A stretch of 64,000 nt of DNA from HGM04593 sp045592125 (lineage in GTDB: Bacteria > Bacteroidota > Bacteroidia > Bacteroidales > Bacteroidaceae): contig JAZNUE010000027.1 of assembly GCA_045592125.1 (NCBI GenBank), forward strand, positions 1 to 64,000, written 5' to 3'. The translations under genes and the position numbers were made by a program. This document shows, piece after piece, positions 1-8,026 of this stretch (positions are counted from its first letter, which is position 1; each line of letters opens with the position of its first letter). The notes under the pieces were generated by a model. The model saw only the letters and a program-made list of their open reading frames with translations. It did no database searches and was not told the DNA's origin.

Positions 1-215
1 GAGGAATCTCAAGCTTTGCGTAGCATTAAACCGAAGGACCAAAGTCAAGAATCTCAAACTTTTCGCGTTCCTTGTCATCCTGAGCGTAGCGAAGGATCTA
101 ATGGGTGTCGGCCGAGATGTTTCGCTTTGCTCAACATGACAGGTGATGTCTAGAGTACAGATAACAGAGTGCAGATAACAGAGTTACCGCAACACGCGTA
201 CTTGTTATTCCGATA
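1..215. repeat. Composite dispersed repeat (REP-like)
   Basis: Non-coding. It contains the short imperfect palindrome of the type gtcatcctgagcgtagcg-aaggatct (71-99), then a segment containing ttcgctttgctcaacatgac, then short iterations of acagagtacagataacag. The same order of parts recurs at 28212-28630, so this is one copy of a dispersed composite element. No gene is seen in 1-382 before the channel gene. Confidence 0.75.
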
Positions 216-325
216 CAGAGTGAGGAATCTCAAAATAGCAATGCATATAACAGTCTTCGTCCCATTTGATTGCTATTGCAATCTGACGGAATAATATATA
301 ACGTAAAAGAATTTTAAAGCGTTTC

Positions 326-357
326 TTGGCTTATATCGCACTTTTGCACTATTTTTG
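326..357 (+). promoter_or_regulatory. Bacteroidetes-type promoter of the MscS gene
   Basis: A TTG at 326-328 lies about 21 bases before TATTTTTG (350-357), which fits the Bacteroidetes -33/-7 consensus. Transcription would start near 365, leaving a leader of about 18 bases before the ATG at 383. Confidence 0.55.
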
Positions 358-382
358 CAGACATACTAGAAACTTATTGAAT

Positions 383-1564
383 ATGATTGGATTTATTGAC
401 ACAGGAAGCATAATAGACACATGGTATGGCAGCGACGTGCTGCGGTTCACAATATTCGTGGCAGCCAGCATACTGCTGCTGCACCTTGCCGACCTGCTTT
501 GCCGCAAGGTAATTGTCCCCCTCACCGGCAAGCTCACAAGCAGGACACACTCGGGGTGGGACGACATCCTCCTGAATGCAGACGTGCTCACAAACGCTTT
601 CAGGATAATACCGCCAGTGCTGCTGCTCATGCTGCTGCCCAAGATGTTCGCCCCCACAGGAGAAATATTCTTCTGGACCGAGAAGGTGCTGAACATATAC
701 ATCACAGCCTGCAGCATAAGGATAGCGTTCTCGGCGCTCAATGCCCTGTACGACCTGCTTAACCAGAACCAGAGCTTCAAGAACAGGACCCTGAAGGGAG
801 TGTTCCAGATGTTCAAGATTATGGCTGTCTGCATTGGAGCAATCATAATTATAAGCATTGTCATTGACAAGAACCCTGCCAATGTACTCACTGGGCTCGG
901 TGCCATGGCAGCCGTGCTCATGCTGGTGTTCAAGGACCCTATCATGGGACTTGTTGCAGGCGTGCAGCTCTCGGCAAATGACATGCTTCGCCCGGGCGAC
1001 TGGATAACACTGCCAAAGCACGACGCCGACGGCGAGGTGGTAGAGGTCACGCTCACAACCGTGAAGGTAATGAACTGGGACAAGACAATAACCACCATAC
1101 CACCCTACTTGCTTGTGAGCGAGTCGTTCCAGAACTGGAGAGGAATGTTCGACAGCGGCGGCCGGCGTGTAAAGCGCTCAATATACATTGACATGAACTC
1201 GATAGGTTTCTGCACAAAGGAACAGGTTGAGAGATTCACGCAGAAAGGCTGGATGGAAGGGATGGACTGCAGCGAAGGCAAGATTGTGAACCTTACCGTG
1301 CTGCGCAACTACATAGACCTGTACCTGCGCAAGAACCAGCGCGTGAACCAGGGAATGACCATGATGGTGCGCCAGCTCCAGCCAACAGCACAAGGCCTGC
1401 CGCTTGAGCTCTACTTCTTCTCGGCCGACACAGCATGGGTTGCATACGAGCACCTGCAGGCCGATATATTCGAGCACCTAATTGCCATGCTCCCCGAATT
1501 TGGCATAAAGGCATTCCAGACACCAGCAGGAAGCGACTTAATAAGAATGGAACAGGGAGAATAA
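383..1564 (+). CDS. Mechanosensitive ion channel, MscS family (YbdG-like)
   Basis: Membrane channel of about 393 residues that opens on turgor stress. Hydrophobic helices are visible at about 21-39, 72-90, 103-125 and 143-162. They are followed by the pore-lining helix and beta-domain entry at about 166-210 (GLGAMAAVLMLVFKDP, then QLSANDMLRPGDWI), the signature of the YbdG branch of MscS. The frame is open further upstream to 326, but that stretch overlaps the promoter, so the ATG at 383 is preferred. It is monocistronic, and the next gene is convergent. The family call is secure; the conductance or ligand cannot be told from sequence. Confidence 0.9.
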   Translation: MIGFIDTGSIIDTWYGSDVLRFTIFVAASILLLHLADLLCRKVIVPLTGKLTSRTHSGWDDILLNADVLTNAFRIIPPVLLLMLLPKMFAPTGEIFFWTEKVLNIYITACSIRIAFSALNALYDLLNQNQSFKNRTLKGVFQMFKIMAVCIGAIIIISIVIDKNPANVLTGLGAMAAVLMLVFKDPIMGLVAGVQLSANDMLRPGDWITLPKHDADGEVVEVTLTTVKVMNWDKTITTIPPYLLVSESFQNWRGMFDSGGRRVKRSIYIDMNSIGFCTKEQVERFTQKGWMEGMDCSEGKIVNLTVLRNYIDLYLRKNQRVNQGMTMMVRQLQPTAQGLPLELYFFSADTAWVAYEHLQADIFEHLIAMLPEFGIKAFQTPAGSDLIRMEQGE

Positions 1565-1597
1565 TTCCCTTTGGGGAACTAACATTCCCGCGGTTCT

Positions 1598-1634
1598 GTC
1601 ATTTTTCGGACAAAGTCCTCAACAACACGCCTGA
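1598..1634. repeat. Short dispersed repeat copy
   Basis: A 37-base segment beginning gtcatttttcggacaaagtc recurs with two or three differences at 28256-28292, inside the large repeat cluster. It lies in the gap between two convergent genes. Confidence 0.6.
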
Positions 1635-1686
1635 ACAAAGAATCCAGGAAAAAGAGTGTCTCTCTTGGGGCAAGAGGAACTAGCCA

Positions 1687-1710
1687 AACGGGGGGGTATC
1701 CCGCCCGTTC
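1687..1710. terminator. Possible hairpin between convergent genes
   Basis: The arms aacggg and cccgtt with G/C-rich interior form a short stem-loop just past the stop of the methyltransferase gene. There is no clear T-run on either strand, so terminator function is uncertain. Confidence 0.35.
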
Positions 1711-1714
1711 CCGT

Positions 1715-2419
1715 TTATTTATACAGCAGGAATATACATGGTATCTTGGAGAGGTCGGGCACCTTGCCCTTCCACTCCTTTACTGTACGCGTGCGCACAT
1801 ACTCGCCTTCGCAGGTCAGGTTGGCGGCAATGCAGAGCCTGGTCTGCGGGCGGCAGTTCCTGAGTATGTCCTCAACCATCTTCCCGTTGCGGTAAGGAGT
1901 CTCAATGAAAAGTTGCGTCTGCTCCTCATTATATATGCGCTGCTCAAGCTGGTGAAGCTTACGGGCGCGCTCTTCAGGCTTTATCGGCAGATAGCCGTTG
2001 AATGCAAAGCTCTGCCCGTTGAACCCCGACGCCATAACCGAAAGGATTATGCTTGAGGGACCCACCAACGGAACCACCTTAAGTCCCTTGCGCTGCGCAA
2101 CGGCAACCACATCGGCCCCCGGGTCGGCAACTGCCGGACAGCCGGCCTCGGAAATAACGCCCATGGGCCTGCCGTCCTGCAGCGGTTTCAGATAGCCGGC
2201 CACCACCTCGGGAGCAGTGTGCTTGTTAAGCTCAAAGAACTGCGAGCCGTCAATATCGAACTGAGGGTCTACCTTACGCAGGAAGCGCCTTGCCGAGCGT
2301 ACATCCTCTACTATAAAATGTCTTATTCCGGCAATGACACCAGCGTTGTAATCGGGCAGCACCCTTGCAATTTCCGTATCGCCCAATGTAACGGGTATAA
2401 GGTATAATGCAGTCTCCAT
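1715..2419 (-). CDS. SAM-dependent methyltransferase, RsmI-related (tetrapyrrole methylase fold)
   Basis: A 234-residue protein. N-terminal LYLIPVTLGD resembles the first strand of the tetrapyrrole-methylase fold. GVISEAGCPAVADPGADVV at about residues 88-106 matches the SAM-binding loop of RsmI (E(A/D)G.P.ISDPG), and GPSSIILSVMASGF follows the RsmI pattern. RsmI 2'-O-methylates C1402 of 16S rRNA. This shorter form is common in Bacteroidetes beside or instead of true RsmI, so the substrate should be treated as unknown. The stop lies 4 bases from the downstream end of the glycosyltransferase gene, so the two probably share a transcript with mtaB. Confidence 0.8.
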   Translation of the reverse strand: METALYLIPVTLGDTEIARVLPDYNAGVIAGIRHFIVEDVRSARRFLRKVDPQFDIDGSQFFELNKHTAPEVVAGYLKPLQDGRPMGVISEAGCPAVADPGADVVAVAQRKGLKVVPLVGPSSIILSVMASGFNGQSFAFNGYLPIKPEERARKLHQLEQRIYNEEQTQLFIETPYRNGKMVEDILRNCRPQTRLCIAANLTCEGEYVRTRTVKEWKGKVPDLSKIPCIFLLYK

Positions 2420-2423
2420 CGTA

Positions 2424-3440
2424 CTATTTTTTCAGTTGTGAATAACGTTTCGAACCACAGGCATAATAGCGCCACAAAAGCATGAAACCGCTACGCTCCT
2501 TTATATCGCCGGCAACCGTTGCGGCAAGATTGGCGCTGCGCACTTCAGAATATTCCTTTTTCATTCTCCCATAGTCCCTGCGCGCCTTGAGCACGGCTTT
2601 ACAATGCATCCACTCGCCTGTAACGGCAAATTTCAGCGCTGCCACATAATCAAGGAGACAACGCACCCTCATGACTTTACCGAGTTCGCATGACGGCAGG
2701 TTCTTATACAGCATGAGCAGGTTGTTGCGAAAATTGAGGTATGTCTTTTGGGGATTGCCTGCCGACAGCGTTGCACCGCCTACATGATAGACGACACTGC
2801 GTGGTTCGCACACAATGCGGTAACCACGCGACCGCAAACGCCAGCATAGGTCAATTTCCTCCATGTGGGCAAAGAAACACTCGTCGAGACCGCCTGCTGC
2901 ACGGTATGCAGCAGCACGCACCAGGAGCGCAGCACCCGTCGCCCAGAATATATCACAAGGCACATCGTACTGTCCCTTATCCTCTTCCACAGTATCGAAC
3001 AGCCGCCCGCGGCAGTAGGGATAGCCGTAACGATCGATGAAACCGCCCGCGGCACCGGCATACTCAAAATGGGCTTTACGTTTGAAATCAAGTATCTTGG
3101 GCTGACAGGCAACAATGCTGCTGTCGGCGTCAAGCAACGCAACCAGCGGTTCCAACCACCCCGGCGTGGCCTCGACATCAGAATTCAGCAACAACACATA
3201 ATCGGCAGCCACTTTCTCAAGAGCCCTGTTATACCCCCCTGCAAAACCATAGTTCCTGTCAAGTAATACAATCTTTACTGAAGGGAAATTCTCCTTTACA
3301 AATGCGACAGAGCCGTCTGTCGACGCATTATCGGCCACGATAATATCCGCTCCGGGACTATTTCCCACCACAGACGGGAGAAAACGCCCAAGCATTTCCT
3401 CGCCGTTATAATTCAATATGACTACCGCAACCTTGCTCAT
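2424..3440 (-). CDS. Glycosyltransferase family 2
   Basis: About 338 residues. It has a GT-A fold start (VAVVILNYNGEEML), the nucleotide-binding ADNASTDGS, GFAGGYNRAL and the metal site LLNSDVE at about 90, then an acceptor-side segment ATGAALLVRA and HMEEIDLCWRLRSRGY. It resembles rhamnosyl- or dTDP-sugar transferases that extend surface glycans. An in-frame ATG exists at 3455, but MSKVAV at 3440 starts right at the fold and leaves 4 bases after the mtaB stop, so 3440 is chosen. The sugar donor and acceptor are not predictable. Confidence 0.88.
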   Translation of the reverse strand: MSKVAVVILNYNGEEMLGRFLPSVVGNSPGADIIVADNASTDGSVAFVKENFPSVKIVLLDRNYGFAGGYNRALEKVAADYVLLLNSDVEATPGWLEPLVALLDADSSIVACQPKILDFKRKAHFEYAGAAGGFIDRYGYPYCRGRLFDTVEEDKGQYDVPCDIFWATGAALLVRAAAYRAAGGLDECFFAHMEEIDLCWRLRSRGYRIVCEPRSVVYHVGGATLSAGNPQKTYLNFRNNLLMLYKNLPSCELGKVMRVRCLLDYVAALKFAVTGEWMHCKAVLKARRDYGRMKKEYSEVRSANLAATVAGDIKERSGFMLLWRYYACGSKRYSQLKK

Positions 3441-3444
3441 GACA

Positions 3445-4779
3445 TCATTCGGCAAAACCTATTATCTCATCGGCCATAAGCGCCGACTTGTCTTCGTTGA
3501 AACCACCCAGCCGCACACGTACAAGGCGGTTTACATATTCTGCATTCTGCGGTGTCTCCACACGTATGTAATTACTTGTGAAACCGCCCATAGGCATGCC
3601 TGAACGTGGTTTCTCGAAAAGCACAACAGCCTCCTTGCCAATGTAGCGTTCATAGAAAGCAATGCGTTTTTCTTCGCTCAATGCAATGAGCAACTGACTG
3701 CGGCGGTGCTTTTCTGCCGGCGGTACAGCCCCGTCAATCTTCAGGGCCTGAGTACCCGGGCGCTCGGAATAACTGAATACATGCAATTGGGAGATATCAA
3801 GTCCTTTTATAAACTCGTATGCCTTGGCAAAGAGCTCCTCGCTTTCGCCACGGGTTCCCACAATAACATCGACACCTATAAAAGCGTCGGGCAACAGTTC
3901 ACGTACCCTTGCAATCTTTTGAGCAAAGAAAGAGGTATCATACCGACGGTGCATAAGTTTGAGTACCTCGTCGCTACCCGCCTGCAAAGGAATGTGGAAA
4001 TGCGGCATGAATGCACGCGAACCGGCTACATATTCTATAATCTCATCGGTTATGAGGTTTGGTTCGATTGATGATATGCGGTAACGGGATATGCCCTCGA
4101 CGCCATCGAGCGCCTGCACCAACGAGAGGAAACTCTCGCCTGTACTCTTACCGAAATCACCGATATTCACACCCGTGATTACTATCTCCTTGCCACCTTC
4201 AGCAGCAGCCATCTGTGCCTGCCCGACAAGTTCGCTCACATGGGGATTGCGGCTACGCCCGCGTGCAAAAGGTATGGTGCAATATGTACAGAAATAGTCG
4301 CAGCCATCCTGTACCTTGAGGAAATAACGCGTACGGTCACCACGCGAGCATGAATGCACGAAGTTACGCACATCCTTTGCAGGCTGTGCATACCACTCGC
4401 CGCCATCGCTGTGCTTTACAAGATTGCCAAGATGCTCGAGGACCTCTCCCTTTTTATCAATGCCAAGAACAACATCGACGCCAAGTTCCCTGGAGAGTTT
4501 CTCGGCCGACAGCTGAGCGTAGCAGCCCGTAACGACCACATAAGCACCGGGATTCTGGCGCACGAGCCTGTGTATTGCCTGACGGCACTTCTTCTCGGCC
4601 TCCTGAGTGACGGCACAGCTGTTGATTATGCATATATCGGCTTTCTCCCCACGTTTGGCTGTACGTATTCCCGCCTCCTGAAGACGGCGTTCAATCGTAG
4701 CAGTCTCGGAGAAGTTCAACTTGCAACCCAGAGTATAATATATCGCTTTCTTATCTTTGAATACTGTATAATCTATCAT
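3445..4779 (-). CDS. mtaB: tRNA (t6A37) C2-methylthiotransferase MtaB
   Basis: Radical-SAM methylthiotransferase of 444 residues that converts t6A to ms2t6A at position 37 of ANN-decoding tRNAs. The N-terminal UPF0004 domain has three cluster cysteines at about 19, 55 and 86. The radical-SAM triad CDYFCTYC is at 160-167. The C-terminal TRAM-like domain ends in NRLVRVRL. No proline-rich or MiaB-type N-terminal extension is present. The frame is open to 4836, but the first 19 codons are atypical and MIDYTVFKDKKAIYYTLGCK is the usual start. It heads a mtaB-glycosyltransferase-methyltransferase run with spacings of about 4 bases. Confidence 0.9.
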   Translation of the reverse strand: MIDYTVFKDKKAIYYTLGCKLNFSETATIERRLQEAGIRTAKRGEKADICIINSCAVTQEAEKKCRQAIHRLVRQNPGAYVVVTGCYAQLSAEKLSRELGVDVVLGIDKKGEVLEHLGNLVKHSDGGEWYAQPAKDVRNFVHSCSRGDRTRYFLKVQDGCDYFCTYCTIPFARGRSRNPHVSELVGQAQMAAAEGGKEIVITGVNIGDFGKSTGESFLSLVQALDGVEGISRYRISSIEPNLITDEIIEYVAGSRAFMPHFHIPLQAGSDEVLKLMHRRYDTSFFAQKIARVRELLPDAFIGVDVIVGTRGESEELFAKAYEFIKGLDISQLHVFSYSERPGTQALKIDGAVPPAEKHRRSQLLIALSEEKRIAFYERYIGKEAVVLFEKPRSGMPMGGFTSNYIRVETPQNAEYVNRLVRVRLGGFNEDKSALMADEIIGFAE

Positions 4780-4875
4780 TTGCCGAATAATGGCCCTATT
4801 AGCCAAACCAACGCGAAAATAGCACCTTTTTTCCAAATAACAGGAATTCAGGTACGGTTTAAAACGAAATGTATG

Positions 4876-4920
4876 AAAAAAATAATAACAAACCGGCCCG
4901 ACAGCCGATTTGTCATTATT
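4876..4920 (-). terminator. Intrinsic terminator after the small lipoprotein
   Basis: Read on the minus strand, aataatgacaaatcgg pairs with ccggtttgttattatt (14 of 16 positions), followed at once by a run of seven Ts. A second weaker hairpin lies at 4962-4988. Together they separate the lipoprotein transcript from mtaB. Confidence 0.75.
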
Positions 4921-5008
4921 CGAATTTACCTCTTAGGTAAACTAATCCGTTTGTTTTAAAGCAACCTCTTGCCCAAGGCAAAAGGTTGAATGTACCATAG
5001 TGATACAA

Positions 5009-5233
5009 TTAGTTAGCAGGCTCTGCAGGGATAACCTCTGTAGCAACCTTGTCACCGTTCTCCTCAGAAGGAGCTGCAGCAGGAAGAACCTCAGTAGCAG
5101 CAGCAGGAACTACCTCAGTAGCAATTGAATCGATAGGACACTCATTACACTTTGGAGCCTCAGCCTCAGCCTGCTTTGCGCCGCAAGATACCATTGCGAG
5201 AGCAACAACAGCCAAACACATAAATTTCTTCAT
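5009..5233 (-). CDS. Small repetitive lipoprotein, function unknown
   Basis: 74 residues. It has a signal peptide MKKFMCLAVVALAMVSCG with a lipobox (VSC, Cys17), so it is probably lipid-anchored at the membrane. The mature part is acidic and Ala/Pro-rich, with a CNEC pair and three copies of ATEV(V/L/I)PA at roughly 38-71. No enzyme motif is visible. It has its own promoter and terminator, so it is likely a real and well-expressed single gene. No family was recognised. Confidence 0.75.
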   Translation of the reverse strand: MKKFMCLAVVALAMVSCGAKQAEAEAPKCNECPIDSIATEVVPAAATEVLPAAAPSEENGDKVATEVIPAEPAN

Positions 5234-5307
5234 AACAACATTAGATATTTAATTAATGCCTACTCCCTTTTTAGCGTTTCAGCAAACCTCTTTCATTTAA
5301 TCAGTTG

Positions 5308-5340
5308 CAAAGGTACTACATTTTATTTATTATTCGCAAA
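5308..5340 (-). promoter_or_regulatory. Promoter of the small lipoprotein
   Basis: On the minus strand TTTG (5340-5337), 21 bases, then TACCTTTG (5315-5308): a perfect match to the Bacteroidetes consensus. The 5234-5597 gap otherwise holds only this promoter and the opposite one at 5494-5524; no gene is seen. Confidence 0.75.
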
Positions 5341-5493
5341 TTTTTTGGAAATTTTATCTCTATTTTTGAAAAACGGGTACAAATATGTCATAAATAAGGC
5401 GAAGAAACAGAGAGAAGAGGCAGAATATGACTTCCGTTACAAGCTAGTGCCACCTATTTAGCATTCGTTATTATCTATTTTAAGGTTTATTAA

Positions 5494-5524
5494 TTGCATG
5501 AAAACTTATTTATGTGTAAATTTG
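5494..5524 (+). promoter_or_regulatory. Promoter of the S9 peptidase gene
   Basis: TTG (5494-5496), 20 bases, TAAATTTG (5517-5524). The start of transcription would fall near 5531, about 65 bases before the preferred ATG. Confidence 0.7.
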
Positions 5525-5597
5525 CAACAAACCTGCATAGAATACGTTCCAATGTATATTTATGCATAAAACACACAAATACCCAAAAAGACAAAAT

Positions 5598-7739
5598 ATG
5601 AAAAGATTTTCAGCAATTATGGCAGCAATGACAATCGCAGGCGCCGCATTGACCGGATGTACCGGCAACAACACGCCGCAACAGGAACAGAGCGCAATCA
5701 TAGGCAAGTCGACAATAAAGGTCGACGGCGGACTGATGACACCCGAGGCACTTTGGGCAATGGGCCGCATTGGCGAGGTGAGCGTGTCACCCGACTCAAA
5801 AAGCATTATCTATGGTGTAAGTTACTACAGCGTGGAACAGAACAAGAGTCACCACACACTGAACATAATGAATGCCGACGGCAGCGACAAGACCCTGCTA
5901 ACGACAACAGCAGCGAACGAAAGCAGCGCAGCATGGATAAAAGGCGGCACAAAAATTGCCTTTCTTTCCAATGAAAGCGGCAGCAGCCAAGTGTGGGAGA
6001 TGAACCCCGACGGCACCGACCGCAAGCAACTCACAAACGACGCAAGCGACATTGAAGGTTTCCTTTTCTCACCCGATGAAAGCAAGGTTGTCCTTGTAAA
6101 ACGCATAAAGATAAAGCCAACAACCGCCGACATACACCCCGACTTGCCGCAGGCAAAGGGATTCGTTGTGGACGACCTCATGTACAAGCACTGGGACGAG
6201 TGGCTCAATGACGCCCCACACCCTTTCATTGCCGCATTTGACGGCAATACCATCGACGAGGGCAAGGACCTTCTCGAGGGCACAGCATACGACTGCCCCA
6301 ACCGCCCCTTCGGAGGCGTAGAACAGTTGGCATGGAGCAACGACAGCAAAAAACTGGCCTATGCCTGCAACAAGAAGAGCGGCCGCGACTACACCGTAAG
6401 CACCGACACCGACATTTATCTCTATGACCTTGAGAGCGGCAACACCGAGAACCTTTGCAAGCCCGACGCGGCACGCTCTAACTACGGTTACGACACCGCG
6501 CCCCAATTCTCGCCCGACGGCACAATGATTGCATGGTTGAGCATGGAGCACGACGGTTATGAGAGCGACCTGAACCGCCTTTGCGTAATGAACCTTGCTA
6601 CAGGCGAGCGCAAGTACATTACCGAGAAACCCAACGGCGAGGAGAAAGCAATCTTCGACAGCAACGTCGACAGCTACTGCTGGGCACCCGACAGCAAGAG
6701 CCTCTACTTCACCGGCACATGGCACGGCACCACACAGGTTTACAATATAACCACCGAGAGCAAACTCACAAAGATGACCGAAGGAATGCACGACTATAAC
6801 TCGGTTGCCATGCTTGGCAAGAATAGCCTTATAATGACACGCGTATCGATGAGCGCCCCTGCCGACATATATACAATGGAAGCAAAGGCCGGTGCCGAGG
6901 TCAAGCAACTCACCGAGGAGAACAAGCACATACTTGACCAGATTGCTACAGGCAAGGTAGAGGCACGCTGGTGCAAGAGTGCAGACGGCAAAGACCTGCA
7001 TTCATGGGTAATATACCCGCCACACTTCGACCCTGCGAAAAAGTACCCCACCCTGCTGTTCTGCGAAGGCGGTCCACAGTCGCCCGTGAGCCAGTTTTGG
7101 AGCTACCGCTGGAACTTCCAGATTATGGCAGCTAACGGATATATCATCATCGCTCCTAACCGCCGCGGCCTCCCCGGTTTCGGACATGCATGGAACTGGG
7201 AAATCAGCACCAACTACGGCGGCAACTGCATGAGCGACCTGCTTGCGGCAATAGATGACATAGCCAAAGAACCATACGTCGACACCGACCGCTTGGGCTG
7301 TGTAGGCGCAAGTTTCGGAGGCTACTCGGCAATGTGGCTTGCCGGACACCACGAGAAGCGTTTCAAGGCATTCATTGCCCATGACGGTTTCTTCAACATG
7401 GAGCAGCAGTACTACGAGACCGAGGAGAGCTGGTTCCCCAACTGGGACCTCGGCGGCGCACCATACGAGCAGACCGAAGAGGTAAAGCGCTCATACGCCA
7501 ACTCCCCGCACAAGTTCGTTGACAAGTGGGACACCCCGATTCTTCTCATCCATGGCGACCGCGACTACCGCATCCTTTCGTCGCAGTCAATGGCAGCATT
7601 CAACGCGGCACGCCTCAAGGGCATACCTGCACAGCTGCTCCTGTTCCCCGATGAGAACCACTGGGTGCTGAAACCACAGAACGGTATCTTGTGGCAGCGC
7701 ACATTCTTCGCTTGGCTGGATAAGTGGCTTAAAGAATAA
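5598..7739 (+). CDS. S9 family serine peptidase (prolyl-oligopeptidase type), lipoprotein
   Basis: About 713 residues. The N-terminal signal MKRFSAIMAAMTIAGAALTGC ends in a lipobox, so the enzyme is exported and probably lipid-anchored. A beta-propeller of WD40/TolB-like blades (repeated S.D...I.Y, SPDES, SPDG) fills about 50-440. The C-terminal alpha/beta hydrolase carries GASFGGYS with nucleophile Ser about 572, HGDRD with Asp about 656, and DENHW with His about 688. This is the acylaminoacyl-peptidase/dipeptidyl-peptidase group that trims short peptides. The frame runs back to 5562, but the signal peptide fixes the start at 5598. It is a single gene with its own promoter. Confidence 0.92.
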   Translation: MKRFSAIMAAMTIAGAALTGCTGNNTPQQEQSAIIGKSTIKVDGGLMTPEALWAMGRIGEVSVSPDSKSIIYGVSYYSVEQNKSHHTLNIMNADGSDKTLLTTTAANESSAAWIKGGTKIAFLSNESGSSQVWEMNPDGTDRKQLTNDASDIEGFLFSPDESKVVLVKRIKIKPTTADIHPDLPQAKGFVVDDLMYKHWDEWLNDAPHPFIAAFDGNTIDEGKDLLEGTAYDCPNRPFGGVEQLAWSNDSKKLAYACNKKSGRDYTVSTDTDIYLYDLESGNTENLCKPDAARSNYGYDTAPQFSPDGTMIAWLSMEHDGYESDLNRLCVMNLATGERKYITEKPNGEEKAIFDSNVDSYCWAPDSKSLYFTGTWHGTTQVYNITTESKLTKMTEGMHDYNSVAMLGKNSLIMTRVSMSAPADIYTMEAKAGAEVKQLTEENKHILDQIATGKVEARWCKSADGKDLHSWVIYPPHFDPAKKYPTLLFCEGGPQSPVSQFWSYRWNFQIMAANGYIIIAPNRRGLPGFGHAWNWEISTNYGGNCMSDLLAAIDDIAKEPYVDTDRLGCVGASFGGYSAMWLAGHHEKRFKAFIAHDGFFNMEQQYYETEESWFPNWDLGGAPYEQTEEVKRSYANSPHKFVDKWDTPILLIHGDRDYRILSSQSMAAFNAARLKGIPAQLLLFPDENHWVLKPQNGILWQRTFFAWLDKWLKE

Positions 7740-7810
7740 TTCGATAAGCCTTGCAGCAATTAGTCACGGAAAGCGCCGATGAAATTGGCGCCAAAGAAGT
7801 AAGAGGCTGT

Positions 7811-7960
7811 CTCTATATTTGCAAGGTCATTGGCTCGTTCATCCTTTAGCGGCCCGCACGGCATGAGTTTAATCCATGCAGCGTGCGACCAACCGCTAAT
7901 GAACTCGCCGATAACAAAACTAAAGTTTTGTCATTTTGAGCGCAGCGAAGAATCTCAATC
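7811..7960. repeat. Palindromic extragenic element plus REP-like unit
   Basis: From gtcattggctcgtt to gaactcgccgataacaaaa the stretch folds on itself: tagcgg pairs with ccgcta, and cgcacggcatg pairs with catgcagcgtgcg. It is followed at 7930-7956 by the common unit gtcattttgagcgcagcg with aagaatctc. It is a diverged relative of the tandem elements at 27961-28202. The rest of the 7740-8026 gap shows no gene. Confidence 0.6.
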
Positions 7961-8026
7961 AACACCCTTCTGGTCCTTTTGGCCCTTTTAGCCCTTAATT
8001 AAAAACAAACAACAATAAAAAATACT

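Noticed and set aside
6069..7001. Minus-strand frame (310 codons) opposite the S9 peptidase
   Set aside because: Val/Ala/Gly-rich with no domain; the plus strand has the full catalytic triad.
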